NCBI RefSeq assembly: GCF_000688515.1
Contig: NZ_JHZK01000016.1
Coordinates: 1-64,000 of the forward strand
Reading direction: 5' to 3'
Length of the DNA: 64,000 bases
Source: Afifella pfennigii DSM 17143
Lineage (GTDB): Bacteria > Pseudomonadota > Alphaproteobacteria > Rhizobiales > Afifellaceae
Made by a program: the position numbers and the translations under genes
In this document: positions 17,190 to 25,255 of the stretch, in pieces
Numbering within the stretch: the stretch's first letter is position 1
How the letters are laid out: the number at the start of each line of letters is the position of its first letter
The notes under the pieces: generated by a model
The model's database searches: none
Told to the model about the DNA's origin: nothing
Seen by the model: the letters and a program-made list of their open reading frames with translations, nothing else

Positions 17190-18248
17190 TCACGCCGCCG
17201 CGGGCATGGCTCGCGCCGGCATGCCGATGCCGAGAGCTGCGTCCGTCATGGCGATGGAGCGTGCCGGCACCCTTTCCATTTGCAACAGGGCGCGGATCGC
17301 ATCCACGGTCTCGGGAATGACGATCGCCTGATTGTCGACCATGTAGGCGTAGAAGAGCTCCTCGCCCTCCACCTTCAGCATGTCCGCCCACAGCGCCACC
17401 TCGTAGAGGTTGTCGTGCGGCCGCCCGAGGTCGGCCATCATCTCCTTGACGGCGTTGAGGGCGTTGAGGCCGTCACGCATGCGAATGAGGGCGATGCGGC
17501 TGGAGGCACGGAAGGCCTCAAGGACTTCCTCCTTGTTTGCCGGACGGGTGAGATCGACCGCCCAATAATGCAGATGCGCCAGGGTCTGCGGCACCTTCAC
17601 GGCCATGGTGATGACATCAAGCTCAGGATCGACGGCCTGGGCGTCCGGCCCCTGATGGCTCGGGATACCCGGCTCCGGCACGAGCGTGTTCATGATGCCG
17701 CCGAGATGGCTCTCCCAGGGATCGGTGGCGCGGCGCAACAGCGTGCCGCGGGCGCGGCGCAAGAGACCGGCCCGCTTCAGCGCCCCCAAGGTGCGCACGA
17801 TGGAGGTGGTGTTGCAGGAAACGACCCGCGTCGCCAACCGGCCAAGGGCACTGCCATAGCTCGTCTCAGCGACGAAGGAATGGCCGGTGGCTGCGTGCTT
17901 CTCGCCGCCCTGGAGAATGAACCTTCGGCCACGCTGACGGTAGGTTTCGACATTGCGCGCGGCGACCCGCTTGGGCGTGCAGTCGACGACGATATCGGCG
18001 CCATCGAGCAGGTCGGCGAGCGTGCCGGCCACATCGAGGTCAGCATCGCGCATGGCCTGAACGTTCTCCGCCTCGGCGCCGAAGAGGCGGTAGCCCTTTC
18101 TGTTCGCCATGCGCGCGCGCCAGTCGGTGCCGATATCGGCAACGCCGACAAGCTCCATGTCCTCCTGGCTGACAATGGCATCGGCGACGCGCTTGCCGAT
18201 GACGCCATAACCGTTGATGGCGACCTTCGCCGTTCCGCCCGCATGCAT
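17190..18248 (-). CDS. type II (archaeal-type) glyceraldehyde-3-phosphate dehydrogenase
   Basis: A 352-residue NAD(P)-dependent GAPDH of the archaeal class, reversibly converting glyceraldehyde-3-phosphate to 1,3-bisphosphoglycerate in the cytoplasm. It has the nucleotide loop NGYGVIG (about 12-18), the archaeal-specific DCTPKRVAARN stretch (89-99) and the catalytic cysteine in SCNTTSI (C145). The tail, rich in Ala/Met/Pro, is a little longer than usual. The ATG at 18248 has AGGAGG at a 5-base spacing. Most bacteria carry only the unrelated-in-sequence type I enzyme, so this copy suggests ancient lateral transfer. It may serve a specialised direction of flux; no glycolytic neighbours are present. 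Confidence 0.9.
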   Translation of the reverse strand: MHAGGTAKVAINGYGVIGKRVADAIVSQEDMELVGVADIGTDWRARMANRKGYRLFGAEAENVQAMRDADLDVAGTLADLLDGADIVVDCTPKRVAARNVETYRQRGRRFILQGGEKHAATGHSFVAETSYGSALGRLATRVVSCNTTSIVRTLGALKRAGLLRRARGTLLRRATDPWESHLGGIMNTLVPEPGIPSHQGPDAQAVDPELDVITMAVKVPQTLAHLHYWAVDLTRPANKEEVLEAFRASSRIALIRMRDGLNALNAVKEMMADLGRPHDNLYEVALWADMLKVEGEELFYAYMVDNQAIVIPETVDAIRALLQMERVPARSIAMTDAALGIGMPARAMPAAA

Positions 18249-18348
18249 GGCTTCCTCCTTCGCTGTGGGAGCTGAAACGCTCCTCCGATGCCGGCGGATT
18301 TCCTCGCCGCCCGTCCAGGCGGGCCCTCACAGCCCGCTCGCCGCGGCA

Positions 18349-19077
18349 TCAGACCTGCTCGATATTGGAGGGCGGCTTGCTCGCGCGCACGACGATGCGC
18401 GAGCCGGTCGGGACGCGGGAATAAAGGTCGATCACGTCCTGGTTCAGAAGGCGGATACAGCCGCTGGAGACGGCGCGGCCGATGCTCCATTCCTCCTGCG
18501 TGCCGTGCACTCGGTAGAGCGTGTCGCGGCCGCCCTGAAAGAGGTAAAGCGCGCGCGCGCCGAGCGGATTGTCGAGACCGGGCTTCATGCCGTTGGCATA
18601 TTTCACCAGCTCCGGCTCGCGCTCGATCATTTCGCGCGGTGGCGTCCAGGTCGGCCACTTGGCCTTACGCGCGATGGTGGCGCCGCCGCTCCAGCCGAAG
18701 CCCTCGCGACCTACGCCAACGCCGTAGCGCATGGCACGGCCGCCCTCGCGCACCAGATAGAGGAACCTGGCATTGGGATCGACGACCACCGTTCCCGGTT
18801 GCTCCGGCCCGGAATAGGCGACCTCCTGGCGCAGATACTGCGGATCGATGCGGCTGATATCGGCCGCGGGGATGGGGAATTTCTCGTCCGGAATCGCGCC
18901 GTACATCTGCTGGTAAAACGGATCTACGGTCGGCGCGTAGGCGAGCGGCTCAACGCGCGGCCCGTCCGCCTGGGTGGCGCAGCCGCCGAGGAGGGAAGCC
19001 GCGCCAAGGAGGAAGACGCGGCGGTCAATGAGATGGCGGGTGATGCCGCCGGAAAGTGGGTTGGTTCGGTTGGCCAT
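18349..19077 (-). CDS. L,D-transpeptidase (YkuD domain) lipoprotein
   Basis: A 242-residue cell-wall enzyme that cross-links peptidoglycan or attaches proteins to it from the periplasm. The YkuD catalytic motif is HGTQEEWSIGRAVSSGCIRLLN, with H191 and nucleophile C207. The N-terminus holds DRRVFLLGAASLLGGC, a twin-arginine-like signal that ends in a lipobox with C33 as the likely lipidation site. AGGGAG precedes the ATG. It stands between the GAPDH gene and the copper island, all on the minus strand, with no functional link to either. Confidence 0.9.
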   Translation of the reverse strand: MANRTNPLSGGITRHLIDRRVFLLGAASLLGGCATQADGPRVEPLAYAPTVDPFYQQMYGAIPDEKFPIPAADISRIDPQYLRQEVAYSGPEQPGTVVVDPNARFLYLVREGGRAMRYGVGVGREGFGWSGGATIARKAKWPTWTPPREMIEREPELVKYANGMKPGLDNPLGARALYLFQGGRDTLYRVHGTQEEWSIGRAVSSGCIRLLNQDVIDLYSRVPTGSRIVVRASKPPSNIEQV

Positions 19078-19086
19078 GATGGCTCC

Positions 19087-19575
19087 CTAAGCTCGTATCA
19101 ATCGTGTGAAGGTGGAAGATCGGGATCGGTGAGCCATCCGGGGCGGCGTCAGCGGCGGCGAAGGGCTGTATTCGGCTCGGCTATGCAGCGCCGTGGGAAC
19201 GGGCCGGCGGCCGGAGCGGCCTGGCGCGCTCAGCGCGTGCTCGCCGGCGAGACCCCAACACGGGCTCGGCGTCGTGCAATCGCGCTTCTCGGCCCTAAGC
19301 TCCGGCTCGCCGCTCTCAGAGAGCATCGCCAGGGACGATGCCTCTTCGGCCTGCAGAGCGGCCGCAGCGGAGGTCGAAAGCTGCAGCAGGGCGAGCGCGA
19401 CGAGGGCGAACATAAGGCGAAGGGCGGCAAGGCGAGGCGGCTTGCCCGTCGATCCGTCCCCTTTGCCCGACCGAAACGACCAGCCGACGGGCAACGACCA
19501 TCTCGTGGAGCGCGCGGACGGCACGGGCATGCTTCGGTGCAGGCGGCCACCCCTTCGCGGCGCCATGACTGTCAT
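19087..19575 (-). CDS. small hydrophobic-anchored protein at the end of the copper operon
   Basis: About 162 residues, possibly starting later (MPVPSARS at 19530). It has one membrane segment (LRLMFALVALALLQLSTSAAAA) and a low-complexity tail ending SPSPPLTPPRMAHRS, with two cysteines (DCTTPSPC). The start is 6 bases after the preceding 40-residue gene. No known domain; the short anchor plus Pro-rich C-terminus resembles the other small exported proteins of this copper island. Coding status is uncertain. Confidence 0.4.
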   Translation of the reverse strand: MTVMAPRRGGRLHRSMPVPSARSTRWSLPVGWSFRSGKGDGSTGKPPRLAALRLMFALVALALLQLSTSAAAALQAEEASSLAMLSESGEPELRAEKRDCTTPSPCWGLAGEHALSAPGRSGRRPVPTALHSRAEYSPSPPLTPPRMAHRSRSSTFTRLIRA

Positions 19576-19581
19576 GATCCT

Positions 19582-19704
19582 TCAAGACCTCAGATATTTG
19601 ATGAGGGCGGCGATCGCCAGAACGATGAGGACGAGGAAGAGGAGCCAGCCAAGGCCCATTCCCCACATCCATCCGCCGCCATAGCCCATCATGTCGTTGT
19701 ACAT
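19582..19704 (-). CDS. 40-residue single-pass membrane protein
   Basis: A tiny protein MYNDMMGYGGGWMWGMGLGW followed by a hydrophobic helix and KYLRS. GGGAG lies a few bases upstream of the ATG at 19704. Proteins with this Met/Gly/Trp-rich head and one helix are common beside copper- and silver-resistance genes in proteobacteria, and the methionines could bind Cu(I). It lies 46 bases downstream of the P-type ATPase in the same direction. Function unknown. Confidence 0.7.
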   Translation of the reverse strand: MYNDMMGYGGGWMWGMGLGWLLFLVLIVLAIAALIKYLRS

Positions 19705-19750
19705 CTCTTATCTCCCTGCTCGCTTGTGACCGACCGCAGAGCCCGCGCCG

Positions 19751-21844
19751 CTACGCGGCGACCAGCCGGCGCGCCCGCTCCAGGAGCTTGGCGTTGATGG
19801 CCACGATGATGGTGCTGATAGACATCAAGGCCGCGCCTAGGGCCGGCGTCAGAAGGATGCCCCAGCCATAGGCGACGCCTGCCGCAAGCGGGATGGCGAA
19901 GGCGTTGTAGCCGGTCGCCCAGACGAGGTTCTGAATCATTTTCGCATAGGTGATCCGCGACAATGCCAGGATGGCGAAGACGTCGCGCGGATCGCTGCGC
20001 ACCAGAACGATATCGGCGGATTCGATCGCCACATCCGTGCCTGCGCCGATGGCGATGCCGAGGTCGGATTCCACCAGGGCCGGCGCGTCGTTGACGCCAT
20101 CGCCGATCATCGCGACATGCATGCCACGTGCCTTGACCTCACGCACCTTCTCCACCTTCTCATGCGGCAAGACCTCGGCGAAGTAATCGTCGAGGCCGAG
20201 TTGGCCGGCGACGGACTTCGCCACCGGTGCCGCGTCACCTGTCACCATCATGGTGCGAATGCCCAGATCCTTCAGCCGCGAGACCGCTTCAAGCGATTGC
20301 GGGCGAACGACGTCGGCCAGAGCGACCGCACCTATCGGCGCCTCGTCGGGAAGAACGAAGACGACAGTGTGACCAGCCTCGGCCAGTTTGTGCATAGCAG
20401 CATTGTCCACCGCGAGGCCCCGCTCTTTGAGGTAGCCAGGGCTGACGACGCGCAACGCGTGGCCCTCGACGCGCGCCTCCGCGCCCTGGCCGGTCAGGCT
20501 GCGAAACTGCGAGACCTTCTTGGCCTGAACGCCTCGCTCCTGCGCGCCGCGCACGATGCCTTCGGCGATGGGGTGCTGCGACTGGCTCTCCAGCCCTGCC
20601 GCATAGGCCAGGATATCTTCCTCCGGCATGTCGGCGAGCGGCACGACGGCCGCAACGCCGAACCGGCCCTCCGTCAGCGTTCCGGTCTTGTCGAAGAGAA
20701 CCGCGTTGAGGTTGCGAGCTCGCTCAAAGGCGGCACGGTCGCGAATGAGAAGGCCGTTCTGGGCGGTCAGTCGCGTGCTGACGGCGACGACCAACGGCAC
20801 GGCAAGGCCGAGCGCGTGCGGACAGGTGATTACCATTACCGTCACCATGCGCTCCAGGGCGAACTCGAATTCCTGGCCGACCGCAAGCCAATAGGCGAGC
20901 GTGGCGGTGCCGGCGGTGATGGCGATATAGGTCAGCCAGAGCGCCGCCCGGTTGGCCAGATCCTGGGTGCGCGAGCGACTTTCCTGCGCCTGGCGCACCA
21001 TATCGACGACCTGACTGAGATAGGTTTGGTCCCCGGTCTTTCTGACCTCCAGGGTGACGGCCCCCTCGCCGTTGACCGAGCCGCCGACGGCTTCCTCGCC
21101 CTTGCGCTTCTCCACCGGGCGGGATTCGCCGGTCAGCATGGATTCGTTGAAGCTGGAACGGCCCGTGAGGATGATGCCGTCGATGGGAACCTTCTCTCCG
21201 GGCCGGACCAGAACGCGGTCGCCTGGAGCTAGTTCGCTGACGGGAATATCCTCCATCTCATCATCCGCAGCGAGGCGATGGGCCGTGGCGGGCAGAAGCC
21301 GCACCAGCGCGTCGAGCGCGCCCGATGCGCCCATCACCGAGCGCATCTCGATCCAATGGCCGAGAAGCATGATGTCGATAAGGGTAACGAGCTCCCAGAA
21401 GAAGACCTTGCCGGAGAGCCCAAAAACGACGGCGGTGGAATAGAAGAAGGCAACGGAGATGGCGATGGCGATCAGCGTCATCATCCCCGGCCGGCGATCG
21501 CCGAGCTCGCGGAATAATCCCTTGAGGAAGGGCCAGCCGCCGTAGAAGAAGACGATCGACGCCAGGGCGAAGAGCACCAGCCGGTCGCCAGGAAAGGCAA
21601 GCGCCGTATCAAGGCCGAGGAATGCCTGGATCATCTGCGACAGGGCCAGGACCGGCACGGTCAGAGCGAGCGACACCCAGAACCTTCGCCGGAAATCGGC
21701 GACCATGGCACCCTGATCGTGCCCGGCATGGCCATGTCCTCCATGGCCATGTCGGGCTGCGTCCTTCACCGTGGGCGGCGGCGCCTCTTGCGGCCTTGCC
21801 GCAGGGGCATCAGACGCATGAGCGGCAGAATGCGTGCGCGTCAT
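19751..21844 (-). CDS. copB: copper-translocating P-type ATPase, CopB/P1B-3 type
   Basis: A 697-residue heavy-metal efflux ATPase of the inner membrane. The cytoplasmic N-terminus has no CxxC domain but a His-rich run ([14 protein letters not shown]). The transmembrane metal site is CPH (in [15 protein letters not shown]) rather than CPC, which defines the CopB class exporting Cu(I)/Cu(II) or Ag(I). The actuator loop TGES, phosphorylation site [13 protein letters not shown] and hinge [10 protein letters not shown] are all intact. The start at 21844 overlaps the upstream YHS gene by 4 bases. Specific metal is inferred from family and neighbours. Confidence 0.92.
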   Translation of the reverse strand: MTRTHSAAHASDAPAARPQEAPPPTVKDAARHGHGGHGHAGHDQGAMVADFRRRFWVSLALTVPVLALSQMIQAFLGLDTALAFPGDRLVLFALASIVFFYGGWPFLKGLFRELGDRRPGMMTLIAIAISVAFFYSTAVVFGLSGKVFFWELVTLIDIMLLGHWIEMRSVMGASGALDALVRLLPATAHRLAADDEMEDIPVSELAPGDRVLVRPGEKVPIDGIILTGRSSFNESMLTGESRPVEKRKGEEAVGGSVNGEGAVTLEVRKTGDQTYLSQVVDMVRQAQESRSRTQDLANRAALWLTYIAITAGTATLAYWLAVGQEFEFALERMVTVMVITCPHALGLAVPLVVAVSTRLTAQNGLLIRDRAAFERARNLNAVLFDKTGTLTEGRFGVAAVVPLADMPEEDILAYAAGLESQSQHPIAEGIVRGAQERGVQAKKVSQFRSLTGQGAEARVEGHALRVVSPGYLKERGLAVDNAAMHKLAEAGHTVVFVLPDEAPIGAVALADVVRPQSLEAVSRLKDLGIRTMMVTGDAAPVAKSVAGQLGLDDYFAEVLPHEKVEKVREVKARGMHVAMIGDGVNDAPALVESDLGIAIGAGTDVAIESADIVLVRSDPRDVFAILALSRITYAKMIQNLVWATGYNAFAIPLAAGVAYGWGILLTPALGAALMSISTIIVAINAKLLERARRLVAA

Positions 21845-22119
21845 GACCGCACCCGCCCGGCGGAGGATGAGGAGCCGGCCGGTCCTGCGCGGCCGGAGGC
21901 CGACAACGCATGTCTTTGCGAATGGGCGGCGAAGCGCCTGCGGCATTCCTGCGAGCAGAAGAAATACGCCCAGCCATCATACTCCATTTGAACCTCGGCA
22001 TCGGCGAGGTCGAGCACCACGCCGCAGACGGGATCGGTGACTTCGATGGTCATATCGCCCATCGTGTCCGGTCCGGCACCGGCTCCAATGTCGTCAAGGT
22101 CGGGTATGCGCGCACTCAT
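21841..22119 (-). CDS. YHS domain protein, soluble, 92 residues
   Basis: A small protein carrying one YHS domain: [37 protein letters not shown], with the DPVCG cysteine and a CxxxC pair suited to binding a soft metal ion. It overlaps the ATPase by 4 bases and the upstream YHS gene by 4 bases, so all three are translationally coupled. YHS domains occur fused to CopA-type ATPases or free beside them; here it may hand copper to the transporter. Confidence 0.8.
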   Translation of the reverse strand: MSARIPDLDDIGAGAGPDTMGDMTIEVTDPVCGVVLDLADAEVQMEYDGWAYFFCSQECRRRFAAHSQRHALSASGRAGPAGSSSSAGRVRS

Positions 22120-22526
22120 CGGCTCACCCCTTCCTTCGAGGAGGTGACGGTCCGTGCGAGAACGTGACGGGCGGCGGGCGCACCCGGCATGGGCAGTTCC
22201 GTCTCCGGCACCGGAGCGCGCGGCTCATCGTCGGGGTAGAGATCGGGCGCCGCCTCGAACACCTCGCGGCAATCGCGCGAGCAAAAATGGTAGACCCGCC
22301 CGTCAAAGACGGAGGTCTTGGCGGTCCTTTTACGAAAGCTTCTGCCGCAGACCGGATCGCGCTCGTATCCCGCTGGGCTCCAATGTGTGGGAACCGGGCT
22401 CGCGCCGATTTCGGCTTCGTCTGTCGACTCGCCGCGTTCTCTGCGGCCGATGAGGTGGGCGCCACAGAAGCGCAACATCAGAAAGATCAACCCTCCCCAT
22501 AGGGCGATATACAGCAACATATCCAC
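22116..22526 (-). CDS. membrane-anchored YHS domain protein
   Basis: A 136-residue protein with an N-terminal helix (MDMLLYIALWGGLIFLMLRF) and a central YHS domain, YERDPVCGRSFRKRTAKTSVFDGRVYHFCSRDCREVF, with the same Cys pattern as its neighbour. AGGAGGAACC precedes the start. It is the first of the coupled YHS-YHS-CopB genes. A 206-base gap upstream (22527-22732) probably carries a promoter, but I saw no clear MerR-type dyad there. Confidence 0.78.
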   Translation of the reverse strand: MDMLLYIALWGGLIFLMLRFCGAHLIGRRERGESTDEAEIGASPVPTHWSPAGYERDPVCGRSFRKRTAKTSVFDGRVYHFCSRDCREVFEAAPDLYPDDEPRAPVPETELPMPGAPAARHVLARTVTSSKEGVSR

Positions 22527-22732
22527 GGCAGGTTCCTCCTCTGCCGACCGTCAGCGCGACGGTTTTGGTGACGTTCCTGACCACTCCCGGTGATCGGTGT
22601 GCCCAGCTAGGCCCGGCGGCCCGTTCAGGTCCGAAGGAGTGGAATGCGGCCGATGCTCCGCCGCGCACGCGCGCGAGAAGGCGGATCAGCCAGAGCGGCC
22701 GGGCGCTTAAACGCGCGCCCGCCCACGGGACG

Positions 22733-23092
22733 TCACGCTTTTGGGGGAGCGGTGGGGGGAGAAAGTAGCAAGCCGCGGAGCCAATCGGATGCGAGCGGCC
22801 TCAGTTGGAAGGCCGGTAGCGCCGCTTGCCAGGCAGCTTCCGGCAACACCGCCTGCAAGCTGCAATGCGCACTGGAATGACATTGCCCGATGTCACGCAG
22901 ATCGCTCGGCGCACCGCTCGTCTGATGAACGAGCCCAAGCGCGGCTTCATCGCCAGGGGCGGCCAGCGCCGAGCCGCGATCGATATGACCGAAGAGCGAA
23001 AGGACGAACGCCAGGAGACAGACGAAAGCGGCGCCGCGCCAAAACCAGGCAGCGCCCCTCGCTGTAGATATGTGGCTCGTTCGATCGGTCAT
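22733..23092 (-). CDS. small exported or membrane protein of the copper island
   Basis: A 119-residue protein with one hydrophobic segment (WFWRGAAFVCLLAFVLSLFG) followed by a short periplasmic part that includes CHSSAHC and ends PPTAPPKA. It resembles the loosely conserved DUF2946-like small proteins found with copper genes, but no firm family call is possible. The HxxxHC arrangement could bind a metal. Confidence 0.5.
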   Translation of the reverse strand: MTDRTSHISTARGAAWFWRGAAFVCLLAFVLSLFGHIDRGSALAAPGDEAALGLVHQTSGAPSDLRDIGQCHSSAHCSLQAVLPEAAWQAALPAFQLRPLASDWLRGLLLSPPTAPPKA

Positions 23093-23214
23093 GCCGACAT
23101 CTTACCGATGATTGAATCGCCAATATGGCAGATTCGCATTTAGGTCGCGGCGGTAAAGGTCAACTCTCGGCGAGCGGGCCGCGACGCCCGCCCGCCTGTC
23201 TCCTCCCCGAGGGG

Positions 23215-23682
23215 TCAGCCGTCGCTGTCGCCCCAGCGCGGTCCCATCTCGTCCGCGGTGATTTCGCCGTCACCGTTCTGGTCCAGGTGGCCGAACATCC
23301 TGGCATGCATGGCCTGGAACTCCTCCAGCGAGAGCTTGCCGTCGCCATCGGTGTCCAGCATGACGAGCATCATGCGCGGACCCATCATGCCGCCCATCAT
23401 GCCGCCACCCATCATCATGCCGGGCCCCATCATTCCAGGCCCCATCATTCCGGGGCCCCAACCGGCGCCGCCCATCATCATGCCAGGGCCCCAGCCTGCC
23501 CGGGTGCCCCAGGGCATGCCGCAAGGCGCCGTCCCCTGATTGCCGGATGGCGCGGCCTGGCCCTGCATCATGCCAGATCCGGGTTGACCCATCATGTTGC
23601 CACCGCCCTGCTGGGCCTGCGCCGCGGCGATGCCGACGGCGAGAAGGATGGCGGACAGCGAAAGCGCGGATGTCTTGATCAT
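23215..23682 (-). CDS. exported EF-hand protein with Met/Gly-rich repeats
   Basis: A 155-residue periplasmic protein: signal peptide MIKTSALSLSAILLAVGIAA ending near AQAQQ, then a long Met/Gly/Pro region with repeated GPGMMG and GGMM units, then two canonical EF-hand loops (DTDGDGKLSLEE and DQNGDGEITADE). The EF-hands should bind Ca2+, while the methionine clusters are the kind that bind Cu(I). ATG at 23682 is the first codon with a signal sequence. Its place among copper genes suggests periplasmic metal buffering; this is inference. Confidence 0.8.
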   Translation of the reverse strand: MIKTSALSLSAILLAVGIAAAQAQQGGGNMMGQPGSGMMQGQAAPSGNQGTAPCGMPWGTRAGWGPGMMMGGAGWGPGMMGPGMMGPGMMMGGGMMGGMMGPRMMLVMLDTDGDGKLSLEEFQAMHARMFGHLDQNGDGEITADEMGPRWGDSDG

Positions 23683-23811
23683 TTTGTATCTCCTGTCGGC
23701 CAGGACCCATCGGATCGGTGCCGATCGTCGTCCCGGCTCATTGAATCTGTGGGGGATGCCGCGTCCCACCGTCTGGCGCGCGGAAGGCGCCGCGCCGGTG
23801 AGGCGGCCGGA

Positions 23812-24228
23812 TCAAACCTGCCAGGAGCGTGGAGGCGGGGCCTCGGGAGAGGCGGGTAGATCGTGCCGGGGATCGGAGCGGTCGCGTCGCCAGGAGGCGC
23901 CGTCATGGGCGAGGAAAAGCAGCGGTCCGGCGGGCGCCAGGAAAAGCAGGCAGCCGGCGTGGCTTACATGCAGGCAACCAAGCTGCATGTCGGCGATATC
24001 GCAATCCGGTGAAGGGCCAGGCGCCTGCACGGTATCTGGCGCCGCCGCGTCCTGCATCTGTGCGCAAGGCTGCACAAGGGACGTCGCGGCGAGCCCGAGA
24101 TGTCCCAGACCAGTACCAAGAAGAAAAACAAAACCAAGCAAGGCGAGGAGACCGCGCCGTCCCAGCCAGACCGCCAGGAAGCTCCTCCTAGTAGGACTGC
24201 GTGGGACATTCCCCACATTGCTACGCAT
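23812..24228 (-). CDS. small membrane-anchored cysteine-containing protein
   Basis: About 138 residues, beginning MRSNVGNVPRS. A hydrophobic segment (GLLALLGFVFLLGTGLGHLGLAATSLV) is followed by a periplasmic part with six cysteines including DCDIADMQLGCLHVSHAGC, and a second hydrophobic stretch. No domain recognised; in type it matches the DUF2946-like small proteins of copper loci. The start codon is uncertain (24237 is an alternative). It diverges from the gene at 24334, leaving about 105 bases as a shared promoter region. Confidence 0.5.
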   Translation of the reverse strand: MRSNVGNVPRSPTRRSFLAVWLGRRGLLALLGFVFLLGTGLGHLGLAATSLVQPCAQMQDAAAPDTVQAPGPSPDCDIADMQLGCLHVSHAGCLLFLAPAGPLLFLAHDGASWRRDRSDPRHDLPASPEAPPPRSWQV

Positions 24229-24333
24229 CGCCTGCATCGAATATGAACCTAGGTGGCGACGAGGGCTTGTGCAAGCGAGCCCTGCCATCCTGCCGCAGCT
24301 TGCAGCACCCATCGCAAGCACTATCTCGGCGTC

Positions 24334-24678
24334 ATGCAGCGGCTTCTGGCCATCGTCGTGATCGTTGCGCTTGCCGTTCCAGCAAGCCTTGCCTGGAACG
24401 CGGCAGCGCATGGCGCTCCCACCGGCGTAGAGGCTCTCGCCAGCCTCGACATCGCCGACCGGCACATGGAGGAAAGCGGGAATGCCCTCCATGGCTCTAG
24501 CTGCTGCGGGTCGCTCGGCGATCTTTCCGAGGACGGTCATTGCAGCGTCCACTGCGCTCCGCCGCTCGCTGCTCTCGCCTTTGCCCTGCCGCAGCCTGCG
24601 GGGCCACCCCCAACGCCGCGGAAAGACGACGCCGAAGCGCTGGGCTCATCCAGTCCGTTCCGCCCCCCGATGGCGTGA
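24334..24678 (+). CDS. small exported protein of the copper island
   Basis: A 114-residue protein with a signal peptide (MQRLLAIVVIVALAVPASLA) and a short mature part containing CC and HCSVHC, ending SSPFRPPMA. Terminal RPP-type motifs are frequent in DUF2946-like copper-locus proteins. It precedes the cytochrome c and multicopper oxidase genes on the same strand. Function unknown. Confidence 0.5.
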   Translation: MQRLLAIVVIVALAVPASLAWNAAAHGAPTGVEALASLDIADRHMEESGNALHGSSCCGSLGDLSEDGHCSVHCAPPLAALAFALPQPAGPPPTPRKDDAEALGSSSPFRPPMA

Positions 24679-24775
24679 ACGCGCTCTTGCGGTGCCTGAC
24701 GCGGGCAGTTGCGATCAAGCCCGGCGAAGCACCGCCCGGCACACATCCATCAACGGAACGGAACGAGACAATCTG

Positions 24776-25255
24776 ATGAGCGCTCTCACCAAGACGCTCG
24801 GCGTGGCCGCTGTTTCAGCGGCGGTCGCCGGTGCTGCAATCTGGTGGCTGACGGGAACCGACAGCCAGGCCGTCGTCCTGCGCCCGAACGATCCGCAAAC
24901 CGTGGCGGCGGGCGCGGCGATCTACGCCAGGGAATGCGCCAGCTGCCATGGCGCCAACCTGCAAGGCGAGCCGAACTGGCAGAGCCGAGGGCCCGACGGC
25001 CTCTTGCCGGCGCCGCCGCATGACGAGACAGGCCATACCTGGCACCATCCGGACGAGCTTCTCTTCCGGCTGACCAAGGAGGGCGTCGCCGAGGTCGCGG
25101 GACTTGAAGGCTACAAGACCAACATGCCGGCCTATGAGGCCCGCCTCAGCGACGAGGAAATCGTCGCCGCGCTATCCTACATCAAGGCGCAATGGCCGCC
25201 GGAGGTGCGGCGCCGCCACGACGAGATGAACCGGCGCGCGGGGGGCGGGCGATGA
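24776..25255 (+). CDS. class I cytochrome c
   Basis: A 159-residue membrane-anchored or exported c-type cytochrome. A hydrophobic N-terminus (about 8-27) precedes a single heme site CASCH (C54, C57, H58) and a likely axial methionine in TNMPAY (M117). It overlaps the multicopper oxidase gene by 4 bases, so it probably passes electrons to or from that enzyme in the periplasm. Confidence 0.85.
   Translation: MSALTKTLGVAAVSAAVAGAAIWWLTGTDSQAVVLRPNDPQTVAAGAAIYARECASCHGANLQGEPNWQSRGPDGLLPAPPHDETGHTWHHPDELLFRLTKEGVAEVAGLEGYKTNMPAYEARLSDEEIVAALSYIKAQWPPEVRRRHDEMNRRAGGGR

Noticed and set aside
17155-17190. T-run plus GC hairpin resembling a terminator after the GAPDH gene
   Set aside because: The T-run precedes the stem on the plus strand and becomes A-rich after it on the minus strand, so the order is wrong in both directions.
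22527-22732. Possible MerR/CueR-type copper promoter upstream of the YHS genes
   Set aside because: I could not find a convincing long-spacer promoter with dyad; no claim made.
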